The position numbers were made by a program, and so were the translations under genes. Positions 48,957 to 57,061 of a stretch of DNA of 64,000 nucleotides are shown here, one piece after another (the stretch's first letter is position 1; every line of letters begins with the position of its first letter). The notes beneath the pieces were generated by a model that had not been told where the DNA came from, did no database searches, and was given only the letters and a program-made list of their open reading frames with translations. The DNA is from Aldehydirespirator sp965221185 (GTDB taxonomy: Bacteria > Actinomycetota > Acidimicrobiia > Acidimicrobiales > Aldehydirespiratoraceae): positions 1,116,001-1,180,000 of the forward strand of contig OZ244866.1 in NCBI GenBank assembly GCA_965221185.1. Reading direction: 5' to 3'.

Positions 48957-49260
48957 CCGCAGTTCAGGGGATTCTGCGAGGCTCTGAACGAGGCCCCGGA
49001 CCCGAGCGGTCCGTGAGCGCAGCGAACAAGAGCGGGCAACTGGACCCGAGCGGTCCGTGAGCGCAGCGAACAAGAGCGGGCAACTGGACCCGAGCGGTCC
49101 GTGAGCGCAGCGAACAAGAGCGGGCAACTGGACCCGAGCGGTCCGTGAGCGCAGCGAACAAGAGCGGGCAACTGGGCCCGAGCGGTCCGTGAGCGCAGCG
49201 AACAAGAGCGGGCAACTGGGCCCGAGCGGTCCGTGAGCGCAGCGAACAAGAGCGGGCAAC
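48948..49260 (+). repeat. dispersed 3'-end element, copy E4, with six tandem 44-bp cores
   Basis: The element begins with AGAGGCCGAGCGGATAGCCG at the YihY stop, as in the other copies. Its core is amplified: CCCGAGCGGTCCGTGAGCGC starts at 49001, 49045, 49089, 49133, 49177 and 49221, a strict 44-bp period. Each unit ends CGAACAAGAGCGGGCAAC. Each unit can fold as GGACC-CGAGC-GGTCC; dispersed copies have GGCC-CGAGC-GGCC, so one pair changes A-T to G-C. The right-hand block of the other copies is missing here. The rest of the 367-bp gap before the next gene holds only the TACTCT element. Confidence 0.9.
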
Positions 49261-49310
49261 GATACGGGTCATCGCGAGGCGATCAGGTACCCGCGGAGGC
49301 TCTTTGGGGA

Positions 49311-49316
49311 TACTCT
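49311..49316 (+). promoter_or_regulatory. candidate leaderless -10 element TACTCT
   Basis: The TANNNT hexamer ends 7 nt before the acyl-CoA dehydrogenase ATG at 49324. Confidence 0.35.
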
Positions 49317-49323
49317 CGCAACG

Positions 49324-51099
49324 ATGAGCGAGTTCCGGGTCGATCTTGACGAGATTGCCTTCAACCTGCACCACGTGGCCGATCTCGACGGGCTTGCCGC
49401 TCTCGACGGGTTCGAGCACGTGGAGCCCGAGGTGGTGGACCAACTTCTCGCCGAGGCAGCCCGGTTCGCGGAGGAGGTGATCGCGCCGCTCAACCGCGTC
49501 GGTGACACTGAGGGCGCCCGCCGCCTCGACGACGGCTCGGTGGTGACGCCCACCGGCTTCCGAGAGGCCTACCGCGCCTATGTTCAGGCCGGCTGGGGCG
49601 CCGTGTCGATGGATCCCGACTACGGCGGAGGGGGCTTCCCGCACCTGGTGGGGCTGGCGGTCGAGGAGATGTTCACCGCCGCGTGCCTGTCTTGGTCGCT
49701 GTGCCCGCTGCTCACCCAGGGCGCCATCAACATGCTGGGAGCGCACGGCACCGACGAGCAGAGGGCCCTCTACCTGCCGCAGATGGCCACCGGCGCCTGG
49801 ACCGGCACCATGAACCTCACCGAGCCCCAGGCCGGGTCCGACCTCGGAGCGGTGACAGCCCGCGCCGTGCCCCAGCCCGACGGCTCGTACCGCCTCTATG
49901 GCACCAAGATCTTCATCACCTATGGCGAGCACGACCTCGCCGACAACATCGTGCACCTGGTTCTGGCCCGCACTCCGGACGCCCCGCCCGGGACGAGGGG
50001 TATCAGCTGTTTCCTGGTGCCCAAGCACCTGCCCGCAGCCGACGGTTCGCCCGGAGCGCGCAACGATGTGCGCTGCGTGTCGATCGAGCACAAGCTCGGG
50101 ATCCACGCCAGCCCCACCTGCGTGATGGCCTACGGCGACACCGACGGCGCGGTGGGATTCCTGGTCGGGGAGGAGAACGGCGGGATGCGGGCCATGTTCA
50201 CGATGATGAACCACGCCCGTCTCAGCGTCGGGCTGGAGGGCGTGGCCATCGCCGAGCGGTCCTACCAGCAGGCCCTCGCCTATGCCCACGAGCGCCGCCA
50301 GGGCCGGGCGCCGGGCGCGCCCGCCGGGGCGCCTTCGGCCATCATCGACCATCCCGACGTGCGGCGGATGCTGCTCGACATGCGCTCCACCATCAGCGCA
50401 ATGCGGGGCCTTGCCTACCGCAACGCCGAGGCCATCGACCGCGCCTCGCACGGAGACGACGACGAGCAGCGCCAGGCGGGCACGGAGCGGGCCGCGCTGC
50501 TGACGCCGCTCACCAAGGCGTGGGCCACCGATCTGGGGTGCGAGCTGGCCAGCGTCGGACTGCAGGTGCACGGAGGCATGGGATTCATAGAGGAGACCGG
50601 CTCGGCCCAGCACTACCGCGACGCCCGGATCGCCCCCATCTACGAGGGCACCAACGGCATCCAGTCGGCCGATCTGGTCGGCCGCAAGCTGTCCATGCGG
50701 GGCGGCGGTGCGGTGCGCGACCACCTGGGCGAGATCCGGGCCACCGCGGGAGCGCTCGACGGCGCCGCGGGTCTGAAGTCGGTGCGCCAGCACCTTGAGG
50801 CTGCGGTCGAGGCGTCGGGGGAGGCCAGCGAGTGGCTGCTCGGGGCCGAGCCCTTCGAGCGGCTCGCGGGCGCCGACGCCTATCTGAGGATGCTGGCCAC
50901 GACGACCGGGGGTGCGGCCCTGGCCGACGGAGCGCTGGCCGCGGCCCGCCTGGAGGATCCCGAGATGGCCGCCGATCGGGCGGTCCTGGCCCGCTTCTTC
51001 GCGTCCAGCCGGCTGTCGGCGGTGCCGGGCCTTCTGGCTGCGGTCATCGAGCCCGCCGACGACCTGGCCGCGGCCGCACCGCGGATCCTGGCCAGCTAG
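49324..51099 (+). CDS. acyl-CoA dehydrogenase (long form)
   Basis: This 591-residue FAD enzyme introduces a double bond into acyl-CoA. It has an N-terminal extension found in the FadE5-like branch (FRVDLDEIAFNLHHVADLDG), MNLTEPQAGSDLGAVTARAV for FAD/substrate binding and YRLYGTKIFITYGEHDLADN. It also has LQVHGGMGFIEETGSAQHYR and RIAPIYEGTNGIQSADLVGR, whose Glu is the likely catalytic base, then a C-terminal helical extension with the DUF1974/acyl-CoA-C-like region. AGGAGG at the stop codon serves lgt downstream. Confidence 0.92.
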   Translation: MSEFRVDLDEIAFNLHHVADLDGLAALDGFEHVEPEVVDQLLAEAARFAEEVIAPLNRVGDTEGARRLDDGSVVTPTGFREAYRAYVQAGWGAVSMDPDYGGGGFPHLVGLAVEEMFTAACLSWSLCPLLTQGAINMLGAHGTDEQRALYLPQMATGAWTGTMNLTEPQAGSDLGAVTARAVPQPDGSYRLYGTKIFITYGEHDLADNIVHLVLARTPDAPPGTRGISCFLVPKHLPAADGSPGARNDVRCVSIEHKLGIHASPTCVMAYGDTDGAVGFLVGEENGGMRAMFTMMNHARLSVGLEGVAIAERSYQQALAYAHERRQGRAPGAPAGAPSAIIDHPDVRRMLLDMRSTISAMRGLAYRNAEAIDRASHGDDDEQRQAGTERAALLTPLTKAWATDLGCELASVGLQVHGGMGFIEETGSAQHYRDARIAPIYEGTNGIQSADLVGRKLSMRGGGAVRDHLGEIRATAGALDGAAGLKSVRQHLEAAVEASGEASEWLLGAEPFERLAGADAYLRMLATTTGGAALADGALAAARLEDPEMAADRAVLARFFASSRLSAVPGLLAAVIEPADDLAAAAPRILAS

Positions 51100-51113
51100 G
51101 AGGTGTGGGCCCC

Positions 51114-51992
51114 GTGGGCGTCGCGTCCGGACTCCTGATCGCTTCGATCCCCAGCCCCCCTCGCAACGGCATCGAGCTCGGGCCGTTGGAGCTGCGGGCC
51201 TACGGGGTGATGATCGCGCTGGGCGTGATCGCCGCGGTGTCGCTGTCCCGGCAGCGCTGGCAGGCGCGGGGCGGCAATCCCGACGAGATCAGCCGGGTGG
51301 CCGTCTGGGCTGTGATCGCAGGCCTGATCGGCGCCCGCCTGTACCACGTGATTACCGACTGGAGGCGGTTCCAGTCTGACGGTTGGCTGGAATCCCTGGC
51401 CATCTGGAAGGGCGGACTGGGCGTACCGGGGGGCATGACAGCCGGCATCCTGGTCGGACTGTGGATGATCCGGCGCCTGCAGATGAACCGGGGCGAGGCC
51501 ATCGCGGCGATGGTGCCGACGCTGCCGCTGGCCCAGGCCATCGGGCGTCTCGGCAATTGGTTCAACCAGGAGCTGTTCGGCCGGCCCACCGACCTGCCCT
51601 GGGGATTGGAGATCGACGAGGCGCACCGCCCGGCGCAGTACCTGGGCGTGGAGACCTTCCATCCGACCTTCCTGTACGAGGCGGTGTGGAACCTGCTGCT
51701 GTGCGGACTGCTGCTGATCCTCGACCGTCGGCGGAGGCTGCTCGACGTCCCGACGCTGGTAACCAACCCGCGCCGGGTGAGCCGACCGGGCTCGCTGCTG
51801 GCCGTCTATGCCCTCGGCTATGGACTCGGACGGCTGTGGATCGAGGCGGTGCGCATCGACCCTGCCAGCCTGATCTTGGGTGTGCGGGTCAACATCTGGA
51901 TGAGCCTCGTCCTCATTGTGGGCTCGGTGGCCTACCTGGCGGGGCTCCGTCGCCGCTCTCGCGGGCCCAGGCGCCCGGTGTTGCCCATCTGA
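51114..51992 (+). CDS. lgt: prolipoprotein diacylglyceryl transferase
   Basis: This 292-residue integral membrane enzyme transfers diacylglycerol from phosphatidylglycerol to the lipobox cysteine of prolipoproteins. The signature AIGRLGNWFNQELFGRPTDL and PWG is intact, along with ELRAYGVMIALGV, WKGGLGVPGGMTAG and HPTFLYEAVWNL. Start is GTG with AGGAGG 10 nt upstream, so close to the acyl-CoA dehydrogenase stop that the two are probably one message. At least four lipoprotein substrates with clear lipoboxes are encoded in this window. Confidence 0.94.
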   Translation: MGVASGLLIASIPSPPRNGIELGPLELRAYGVMIALGVIAAVSLSRQRWQARGGNPDEISRVAVWAVIAGLIGARLYHVITDWRRFQSDGWLESLAIWKGGLGVPGGMTAGILVGLWMIRRLQMNRGEAIAAMVPTLPLAQAIGRLGNWFNQELFGRPTDLPWGLEIDEAHRPAQYLGVETFHPTFLYEAVWNLLLCGLLLILDRRRRLLDVPTLVTNPRRVSRPGSLLAVYALGYGLGRLWIEAVRIDPASLILGVRVNIWMSLVLIVGSVAYLAGLRRRSRGPRRPVLPI

Positions 51993-52022
51993 GCGGCCGC
52001 CTAGGCCAGCGGTCGGGCCGGA

Positions 52023-52877
52023 TCAGTTGAAGCCGCGCAGAGGAAGCTCTGGGCGTCGCTGCAGCCAGTTGTCGGCCAGATAGTCGGCGGTGCCGTCGGT
52101 CAGATGCATCGTGTACGCGTGGCGGCTGCGGTCCGACGTGTTGGCCGCACTCCAGTGCGGCAGCGTGCCGTGCAGGGTGATCAGCGTGCCGGCGGTGGCC
52201 TCCAGCGGCACGAGGTCTTCGACCGGATAGGGAGTCTCGTCGAGCACGTCGGTGACGGCGCCGCGGCTGCGGTCGGAGGGATCGACCAGGCGGAATCGGG
52301 TCTTAACCGGGATCCGGTGGCCGCCGGGCACGGCCCACATGCAGCCGTTGGCCACGGTGGCGTCCTCGACGGCGAACCACAGCCCGATCACGCTCTGGGG
52401 CTCGGTCCACAGGAACGTGTGGTCGCAGTGGCAGATCACCTCGCCGCCGATGCCGGGCTGCTTGAAGATGTACATGGACTGCAGCAGCCGCGGGTCACCG
52501 AACCCGAGGTCGGACGCTACCGCGGCCAGCTCCGGCGTGCGGGAGAAGGCGTCGAAGACCGGGTCGAGGTCATGCATGGCGTGGCCGATCTTGTTGACCG
52601 CCAGCGGCATCGGCCTCGTCAGTCGCCCGCCGGAGATGGCCCCGTCCTCGAAGAACCAGCGCACGGTGTCCCCCGACCCGAGGAACCATTCGTCCTCGGC
52701 ATGGCTCTGCTCGGTGGTGGAGAACACCGTGATGCCGCCGTCGCGCTCGGCGTCGATGTCGGCCAGCATCGAGTTGACGTGGTCCTTGAGCGCGTCGCAG
52801 CGCTCGCGGGGCACGAAGCCGGGCAGCACAAGAAACCCGTCGCGCTCCCAATCTCGGAGCTGCGCGCCGTCGAGCAT
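52023..52877 (-). CDS. phytanoyl-CoA dioxygenase family protein
   Basis: This 284-residue non-haem Fe(II)/2-oxoglutarate dioxygenase begins with LRDWERDGFLVLPGFVPRER, the usual PhyH N terminus. It carries the metal His-x-Asp in EVICHCDHTFLWTEPQS and a distal His in TLHGTLPHWSAANTS with an Arg (SRHAYTMH) for 2-oxoglutarate. GLWFAVEDATVANGCMWAVP fits the core strand. The substrate is unknown. It lies at the downstream end of the nucleoside ABC transporter operon, 84 bp after the second permease, with a duplicated start region in between. Confidence 0.85.
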   Translation of the reverse strand: MLDGAQLRDWERDGFLVLPGFVPRERCDALKDHVNSMLADIDAERDGGITVFSTTEQSHAEDEWFLGSGDTVRWFFEDGAISGGRLTRPMPLAVNKIGHAMHDLDPVFDAFSRTPELAAVASDLGFGDPRLLQSMYIFKQPGIGGEVICHCDHTFLWTEPQSVIGLWFAVEDATVANGCMWAVPGGHRIPVKTRFRLVDPSDRSRGAVTDVLDETPYPVEDLVPLEATAGTLITLHGTLPHWSAANTSDRSRHAYTMHLTDGTADYLADNWLQRRPELPLRGFN

Positions 52878-52880
52878 CGC

Positions 52881-52949
52881 CTACAGGCCCGGATTCCGGG
52901 GCGTGCCGCAAGCACGGGGAACGCTGCGCGGCTGTCCGCCGTCGAGCAT
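52881..52949 (-). CDS. 22-codon upstream mini-ORF with a duplicated start context
   Basis: On the minus strand, GATGCTCGACGGCG occurs 72 bp upstream of the identical sequence at the dioxygenase start. The upstream copy opens a frame encoding MLDGGQPRSVPRACGTPRNP and GL. It ends at TAG, three bases before the dioxygenase ATG, and starts 13 nt after the permease stop. It may couple translation between the permease and the dioxygenase, or may be a by-product of a local duplication. Confidence 0.25.
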   Translation of the reverse strand: MLDGGQPRSVPRACGTPRNPGL

Positions 52950-52961
52950 CGGCGGCCGGTC

Positions 52962-54230
52962 CTAGGTCTCGCCCTTGCGGTAGGGCAGGCCGTCGGCCCG
53001 AGGCATCCGCAGCCGCTGCGAGAAGAACACCAGCACCACCAGCACCACCACGAAAGGCAGGATCTCGGTCCACCAGTCAGGGACCGTCGACGACAGGAAG
53101 TACCAGACCGCGGCGCCCAGACCCAGTGCCGCGGCCAGCCCGGCATCGATGCGGCGGTGCCGGCTCAAGGCCCACGCCACCACCGCGCCCAGAGCGATGG
53201 TGTTGACCAGCAGGAGCGAATGCGATGCCGATCCGTCCAGGTCGCGCAGACCGACCCCGAACGGGTAGCCGAAGAGCAGGGAGCCGGCCATCACCCCGCC
53301 GGGACGCCAGTTGCCGAATATGAGGGCGGCCAAGCCGATGAATCCTCTCCCGGTGGTCTGGCCCTCCTTGTAGAGGCCCCCCAACTCGGGGCTGGCAATG
53401 AAGGCTCCGCCCAACCCGGCCAGAGCTCCGCTGATCACAACGCCGTAGTACTTGTACAGGTAGATGTTGATGCCCTGGGTCTCGCCGCCGACGGGGTGCT
53501 CGCCGCAGATGCGGAGCCGCAGCCCGAAGCGGGTCCGCCAGATCAGCCAGGCGCTCGTCGGGACCAGGGCGAAGGCGATCATCGTGGCCAGCGAGAGCTG
53601 GCTGACGAGCCCCCGGGCCAGTCCGGTGAAGTCGGAGACGAAGAACCAGTCCTTGTCGGTGAGCCAGCCCAGGGTGTCGGGCGTGGTCCAACCGAAGAGG
53701 TCGCCGCCCGCCAGGAACGGGAAGGTGAACCGGCCCACGCCCGGGGTGCGGGGGGATTGGGTGATCGAGCCCCCGTCGTAGTTGGACAGGATCTCCGATG
53801 ACAGGAAGCGGGTCACGCCCGGCGCCGTCACGTTGATGGCCACCCCGGAGATGATGTGGTCGACGCCGAACGAGACGGTGGCGACAGCATGGACCAGACC
53901 GCCCATGGCCCCGCCCAGCATGCCTATGAGCAGGCCGGGCCAGGCGCCGTAGTTGATGGCTCCCCATGCCCCGAACCAGGTTCCCAGTATCAGCATGCCT
54001 TCGAGCCCGATGTTGACGACGCCGGCCCGTTCCGAGAACAGGCCTCCGAGCCCGGCCAGCATGATGGGCACCGCCCAGCGCAGCATGGCCTGCGACGACG
54101 TCACCGCGGTGAGCCGCTCGGTGTCGTCGAAGCTCTGCACCACGGTGAGCACGGCCACGCCGACGGCCGCGTAGATCATCCACCGGGCCCACGCCGGCAG
54201 CCGTCCCATGAAGGCTGTGACGGGGTTCAT
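52962..54230 (-). CDS. ABC transporter permease, nucleoside/simple-sugar type (second permease)
   Basis: This 422-residue membrane protein belongs to the branched-chain/ribose-type permease family (BPD_transp_2). It has about ten helices and segments typical of the YufQ/NupQ branch: AGLGGLFSERAGVVNIGLEG, YGVVISGALAGLGGAFIASP and TTGRGFIGLAALIFGNWRPG. A C-terminal extension with two further helices (about 350-405) follows. Together with the other permease it forms the channel of a BMP-type nucleoside importer. It overlaps the first permease by four bases. Confidence 0.9.
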   Translation of the reverse strand: MNPVTAFMGRLPAWARWMIYAAVGVAVLTVVQSFDDTERLTAVTSSQAMLRWAVPIMLAGLGGLFSERAGVVNIGLEGMLILGTWFGAWGAINYGAWPGLLIGMLGGAMGGLVHAVATVSFGVDHIISGVAINVTAPGVTRFLSSEILSNYDGGSITQSPRTPGVGRFTFPFLAGGDLFGWTTPDTLGWLTDKDWFFVSDFTGLARGLVSQLSLATMIAFALVPTSAWLIWRTRFGLRLRICGEHPVGGETQGINIYLYKYYGVVISGALAGLGGAFIASPELGGLYKEGQTTGRGFIGLAALIFGNWRPGGVMAGSLLFGYPFGVGLRDLDGSASHSLLLVNTIALGAVVAWALSRHRRIDAGLAAALGLGAAVWYFLSSTVPDWWTEILPFVVVLVVLVFFSQRLRMPRADGLPYRKGET

Positions 54231-55396
54231 GGCGTTGACACCGGGGCGGGGGCCATGGCCTGGGCGGCGGCCGCGGCCTCCTCGCGTTCACGGACCCGGC
54301 GCACCACCTCGTAGGCGATCACCGCGGTCAGGATGATGACGCCTCCCATGATCACGACGATCTCGCGGGAGGCCGCTCCCGAGATCTGGAGGATTCCCGA
54401 GGAGACGTCCAGGAAGGCGAAGATCAGCGCGGCCAGGGCCACCCCCAACGGGTGGTTGCGTCCGAGCAGGGCCACGGCGATGCCGGCGAAGCCGAGTCCG
54501 GCGATCGGATTGGACGGATAGAAGCCGGTGTTCATCAGCTCGGTCATGCCGACCAGGCCGGCCACCGCCCCCGAGAGCGTCATGGCCATCACCACCATCC
54601 GCTTGGGCGAGACGCCTCCCACATGGGAGGCGGACGGGTTGGCCCCGCTGGCCCTCAGGTCGAAGCCGAAGACGGTGCGGTTCAGAGTCATGTGGTAGAG
54701 GATCCCGACTCCGATGGCGATCAACAGGACCCCGGTCAGCTTCTTGCCCTGGGTGACCTCGCGGGTGAAGACCTCCAGCCAGCTGTTGATATCGGGCAGC
54801 AGGCCGCTCTCGGCGATGGGCTCGGTCCCCACCCGCCCGCCGGTGGCCGATATCTCGCCGCCGGCCTGCCACGCCACGATCCACCAGGCGGCCAGCCCCG
54901 AGATGGCCACCGCGTTCAACATGATGGTGGAGATCACCTCGTTGACGCCGCGGGTCACCTTCAGCACCCCCGCCGCGCCGGAGTAGGCCCCGCCCACAGC
55001 CATGGCCACGACCATGATGAACACGATGTTCACCACGGCCGGAAGCTCGACCTGAGCCCCGAGGTGGGCGGCGACGAGGAAGGCCAGCAGGTACTGGCCC
55101 TCCACGCCGATGTTGAACAGGTTCATCCGGAAGCCGATGGCTGCAGCCACACCCGACAGGTACAGCGGGGTGGCCCGGTTGAATATGTCGACCTGCGTCT
55201 CCAGTTTGCTGGCGTGGCCGAGCATGTCGGCGTAGGCCTCGATCGGGTTGCTGCCCGAGACCAGCAGCACGATCGACGACAGCACCACCGCAATGACCAC
55301 CGCCGCCAGCGGCGCGGCCACCGCCAGCAGGATTCGGCGGGACAGGCTGGCGGTCACGGCGACGCTCTCGCGGAGGCCGCCGGGTGGCGACTCCAT
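54227..55396 (-). CDS. ABC transporter permease, nucleoside/simple-sugar type (first permease)
   Basis: This 389-residue permease of the YufP/NupP branch has an N-terminal helix (LAVAAPLAAVVIAVVLSSIV), TPLYLSGVAAAIGFRMNLFN, GVEGQYLLAF, then VNEVISTIMLNAVAISGLAA and GFAGIAVALLGRNHPLGVAL. The C terminus is charged and Ala-rich. It starts 31 bp after the ATPase gene and overlaps the second permease. Confidence 0.9.
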   Translation of the reverse strand: MESPPGGLRESVAVTASLSRRILLAVAAPLAAVVIAVVLSSIVLLVSGSNPIEAYADMLGHASKLETQVDIFNRATPLYLSGVAAAIGFRMNLFNIGVEGQYLLAFLVAAHLGAQVELPAVVNIVFIMVVAMAVGGAYSGAAGVLKVTRGVNEVISTIMLNAVAISGLAAWWIVAWQAGGEISATGGRVGTEPIAESGLLPDINSWLEVFTREVTQGKKLTGVLLIAIGVGILYHMTLNRTVFGFDLRASGANPSASHVGGVSPKRMVVMAMTLSGAVAGLVGMTELMNTGFYPSNPIAGLGFAGIAVALLGRNHPLGVALAALIFAFLDVSSGILQISGAASREIVVIMGGVIILTAVIAYEVVRRVREREEAAAAAQAMAPAPVSTP

Positions 55397-55427
55397 GGCC
55401 CGCAGCGGGCGACAGGCCGGCCGGCGG

Positions 55428-56951
55428 TCACGGGGCGACCGTGCCCAGCGCGGCGCCGGTCATGTAGGCGCCCAGGTCGCGGGGGGTGATGTCGTTGGGG
55501 TCGAGGCGGGCCACCAGCCGGCCCCGCAGCATCACCACGATGGTGTCGGAAAGGCCGATCAGCTCTTCGAGGTCGGCCGAGACCAGCAGGGTGGCCAAAC
55601 CCTGGGCTCGAGCCTCGCGTATGTCGTCCCACACCGCGGCCTGGGCGCCGACATCGATGCCCCGGGTGGGATGGTTGGCGATGAGCACGGCCGGCCCGGC
55701 CACCATCTCCCGACCAAGGATCAGCTTCTGCTGGTTCCCCCCCGACAGGGCGTGGGCGGCCACGTCGATGCTGGGGGTGCGAACATCGAAGTCGGCCTGG
55801 ATCTGGTCGGCCCGATCCCTCATGCCCGATCGGTTGAGCCATGGGCCCCGGGAGTAGGGGGCCTTGGTCTGGTGGCCGAGGGCCGTGTTCTCCCACAGGG
55901 CCGCAGCCAGCAGCAGGCCGTCGCGTTGGCGGTCCTGGGGGACGTAGCCCAGGCCCATCTCGCGGCGCTGGCGCACCGACTGGTGGGTCACGTCGTGGCC
56001 CAGCATCGTGACAGTGCCTGCCGCGGGGGACTCGATGCCGATGATGGCGTTGACCAGCTCGGCCTGGCCGTTGCCCTCTACTCCGGCGATGCCGACTATC
56101 TCGCCCTGGTGGACGCTCAGGCTCACGTCGTGGACCACCGGCCGCTCGTCGTCGTTGACGGTGAGGCCGGCGATCACCAGGGCGGCCTCGTCGGTGACGG
56201 TGGAGGCGCCGGCGTCGGGGGTGGGCAGCTCCGAGCCGATCATCATCTCGGCCAGGTCGGCGGCCGTCACCTCGTCGGGCTTGGCGGTGCCCACGGTTCG
56301 GCCCTGGCGCAGCACCGTGATGGTGTCGGCGATGGCGAGGACCTCGTCGAGCTTGTGGTCGATGAACAGGATGGTGGCGCCGTTGGCCTTGAGCTCGCGG
56401 ATGTTGCGGAACAGCTCGTCCACCTCTTGGGGCACCAGCACCGCCGTCGGCTCGTCGAGGATGAGGATCTGGGCCCCCCGGTACAGCACCTTGATGATCT
56501 CGACCCGCTGCCGCTCGCCGATCTCGAGCGTCTCCACCAGGTCGTCGGCGTTGATGTCGAGGCCGTAGGCCCGGCCCACCTCGTCGAGATGCGTGCGGCC
56601 TGCCTCGAAGTCGATCCGGCCGAACGAGCGCATGGGCTCGGCGCCGAGTATCACGTTCTCGAGCACGGTGAGCTGGTCGGCCAGCATGAAGTGCTGGTGG
56701 ACCATGCCGATCCCGAGCTCGATGGCTTGAGCCGGCGAGCCCAGCTCGACGGCCTCGCCCCTGATCTTGATCCTTCCGGAGTCGGGCGGCTGCATGCCGT
56801 AGAGGATCTTCATGAGGGTCGACTTGCCGGCCCCGTTCTCGCCGCAGATGGCGTGGATCTCGCCCTCGGCCACGGCGAGGTTTATGTCGTCGTTGGCCAC
56901 GACCCCCGGGAACCTCTTGGTGATCCCTATGAGCTCGATGGCCAGCGCCAC
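55428..56951 (-). CDS. ABC transporter ATP-binding protein with duplicated ATPase domains
   Basis: This 507-residue ATPase of the sugar/nucleoside (YufO/RbsA-like) type has two nucleotide-binding domains. The first has Walker A GENGAGKSTLMKILYG and the Q-loop MVHQHFMLADQL, with ERQRVEIIKVLYRGAQILIL-type signature and Walker B. The second domain has a degenerate Walker A (IAGVEGNGQAELVNAI) and LSGGNQQKLILGREM. This asymmetry is typical of the family. The GTG at 56951 is preferred because GGGGAGG precedes it and family homology begins there. It follows the BMP gene by 110 bp. Confidence 0.92.
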   Translation of the reverse strand: MALAIELIGITKRFPGVVANDDINLAVAEGEIHAICGENGAGKSTLMKILYGMQPPDSGRIKIRGEAVELGSPAQAIELGIGMVHQHFMLADQLTVLENVILGAEPMRSFGRIDFEAGRTHLDEVGRAYGLDINADDLVETLEIGERQRVEIIKVLYRGAQILILDEPTAVLVPQEVDELFRNIRELKANGATILFIDHKLDEVLAIADTITVLRQGRTVGTAKPDEVTAADLAEMMIGSELPTPDAGASTVTDEAALVIAGLTVNDDERPVVHDVSLSVHQGEIVGIAGVEGNGQAELVNAIIGIESPAAGTVTMLGHDVTHQSVRQRREMGLGYVPQDRQRDGLLLAAALWENTALGHQTKAPYSRGPWLNRSGMRDRADQIQADFDVRTPSIDVAAHALSGGNQQKLILGREMVAGPAVLIANHPTRGIDVGAQAAVWDDIREARAQGLATLLVSADLEELIGLSDTIVVMLRGRLVARLDPNDITPRDLGAYMTGAALGTVAP

Positions 56952-57061
56952 GCAACCTCCCCTACAACGACGACCGGGCCGGACGCTAGCCCGACCCGGT
57001 CGTGATGTCACATCTGCTGGCTGCCGACGACCGCCTCAAAACGGCCGTCGGCATCCGGTGC

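Noticed and set aside
49001..49260. Possible CRISPR array
   Set aside because: The 44-bp units are contiguous and identical throughout, with no unique spacers between them and no cas genes in the window.
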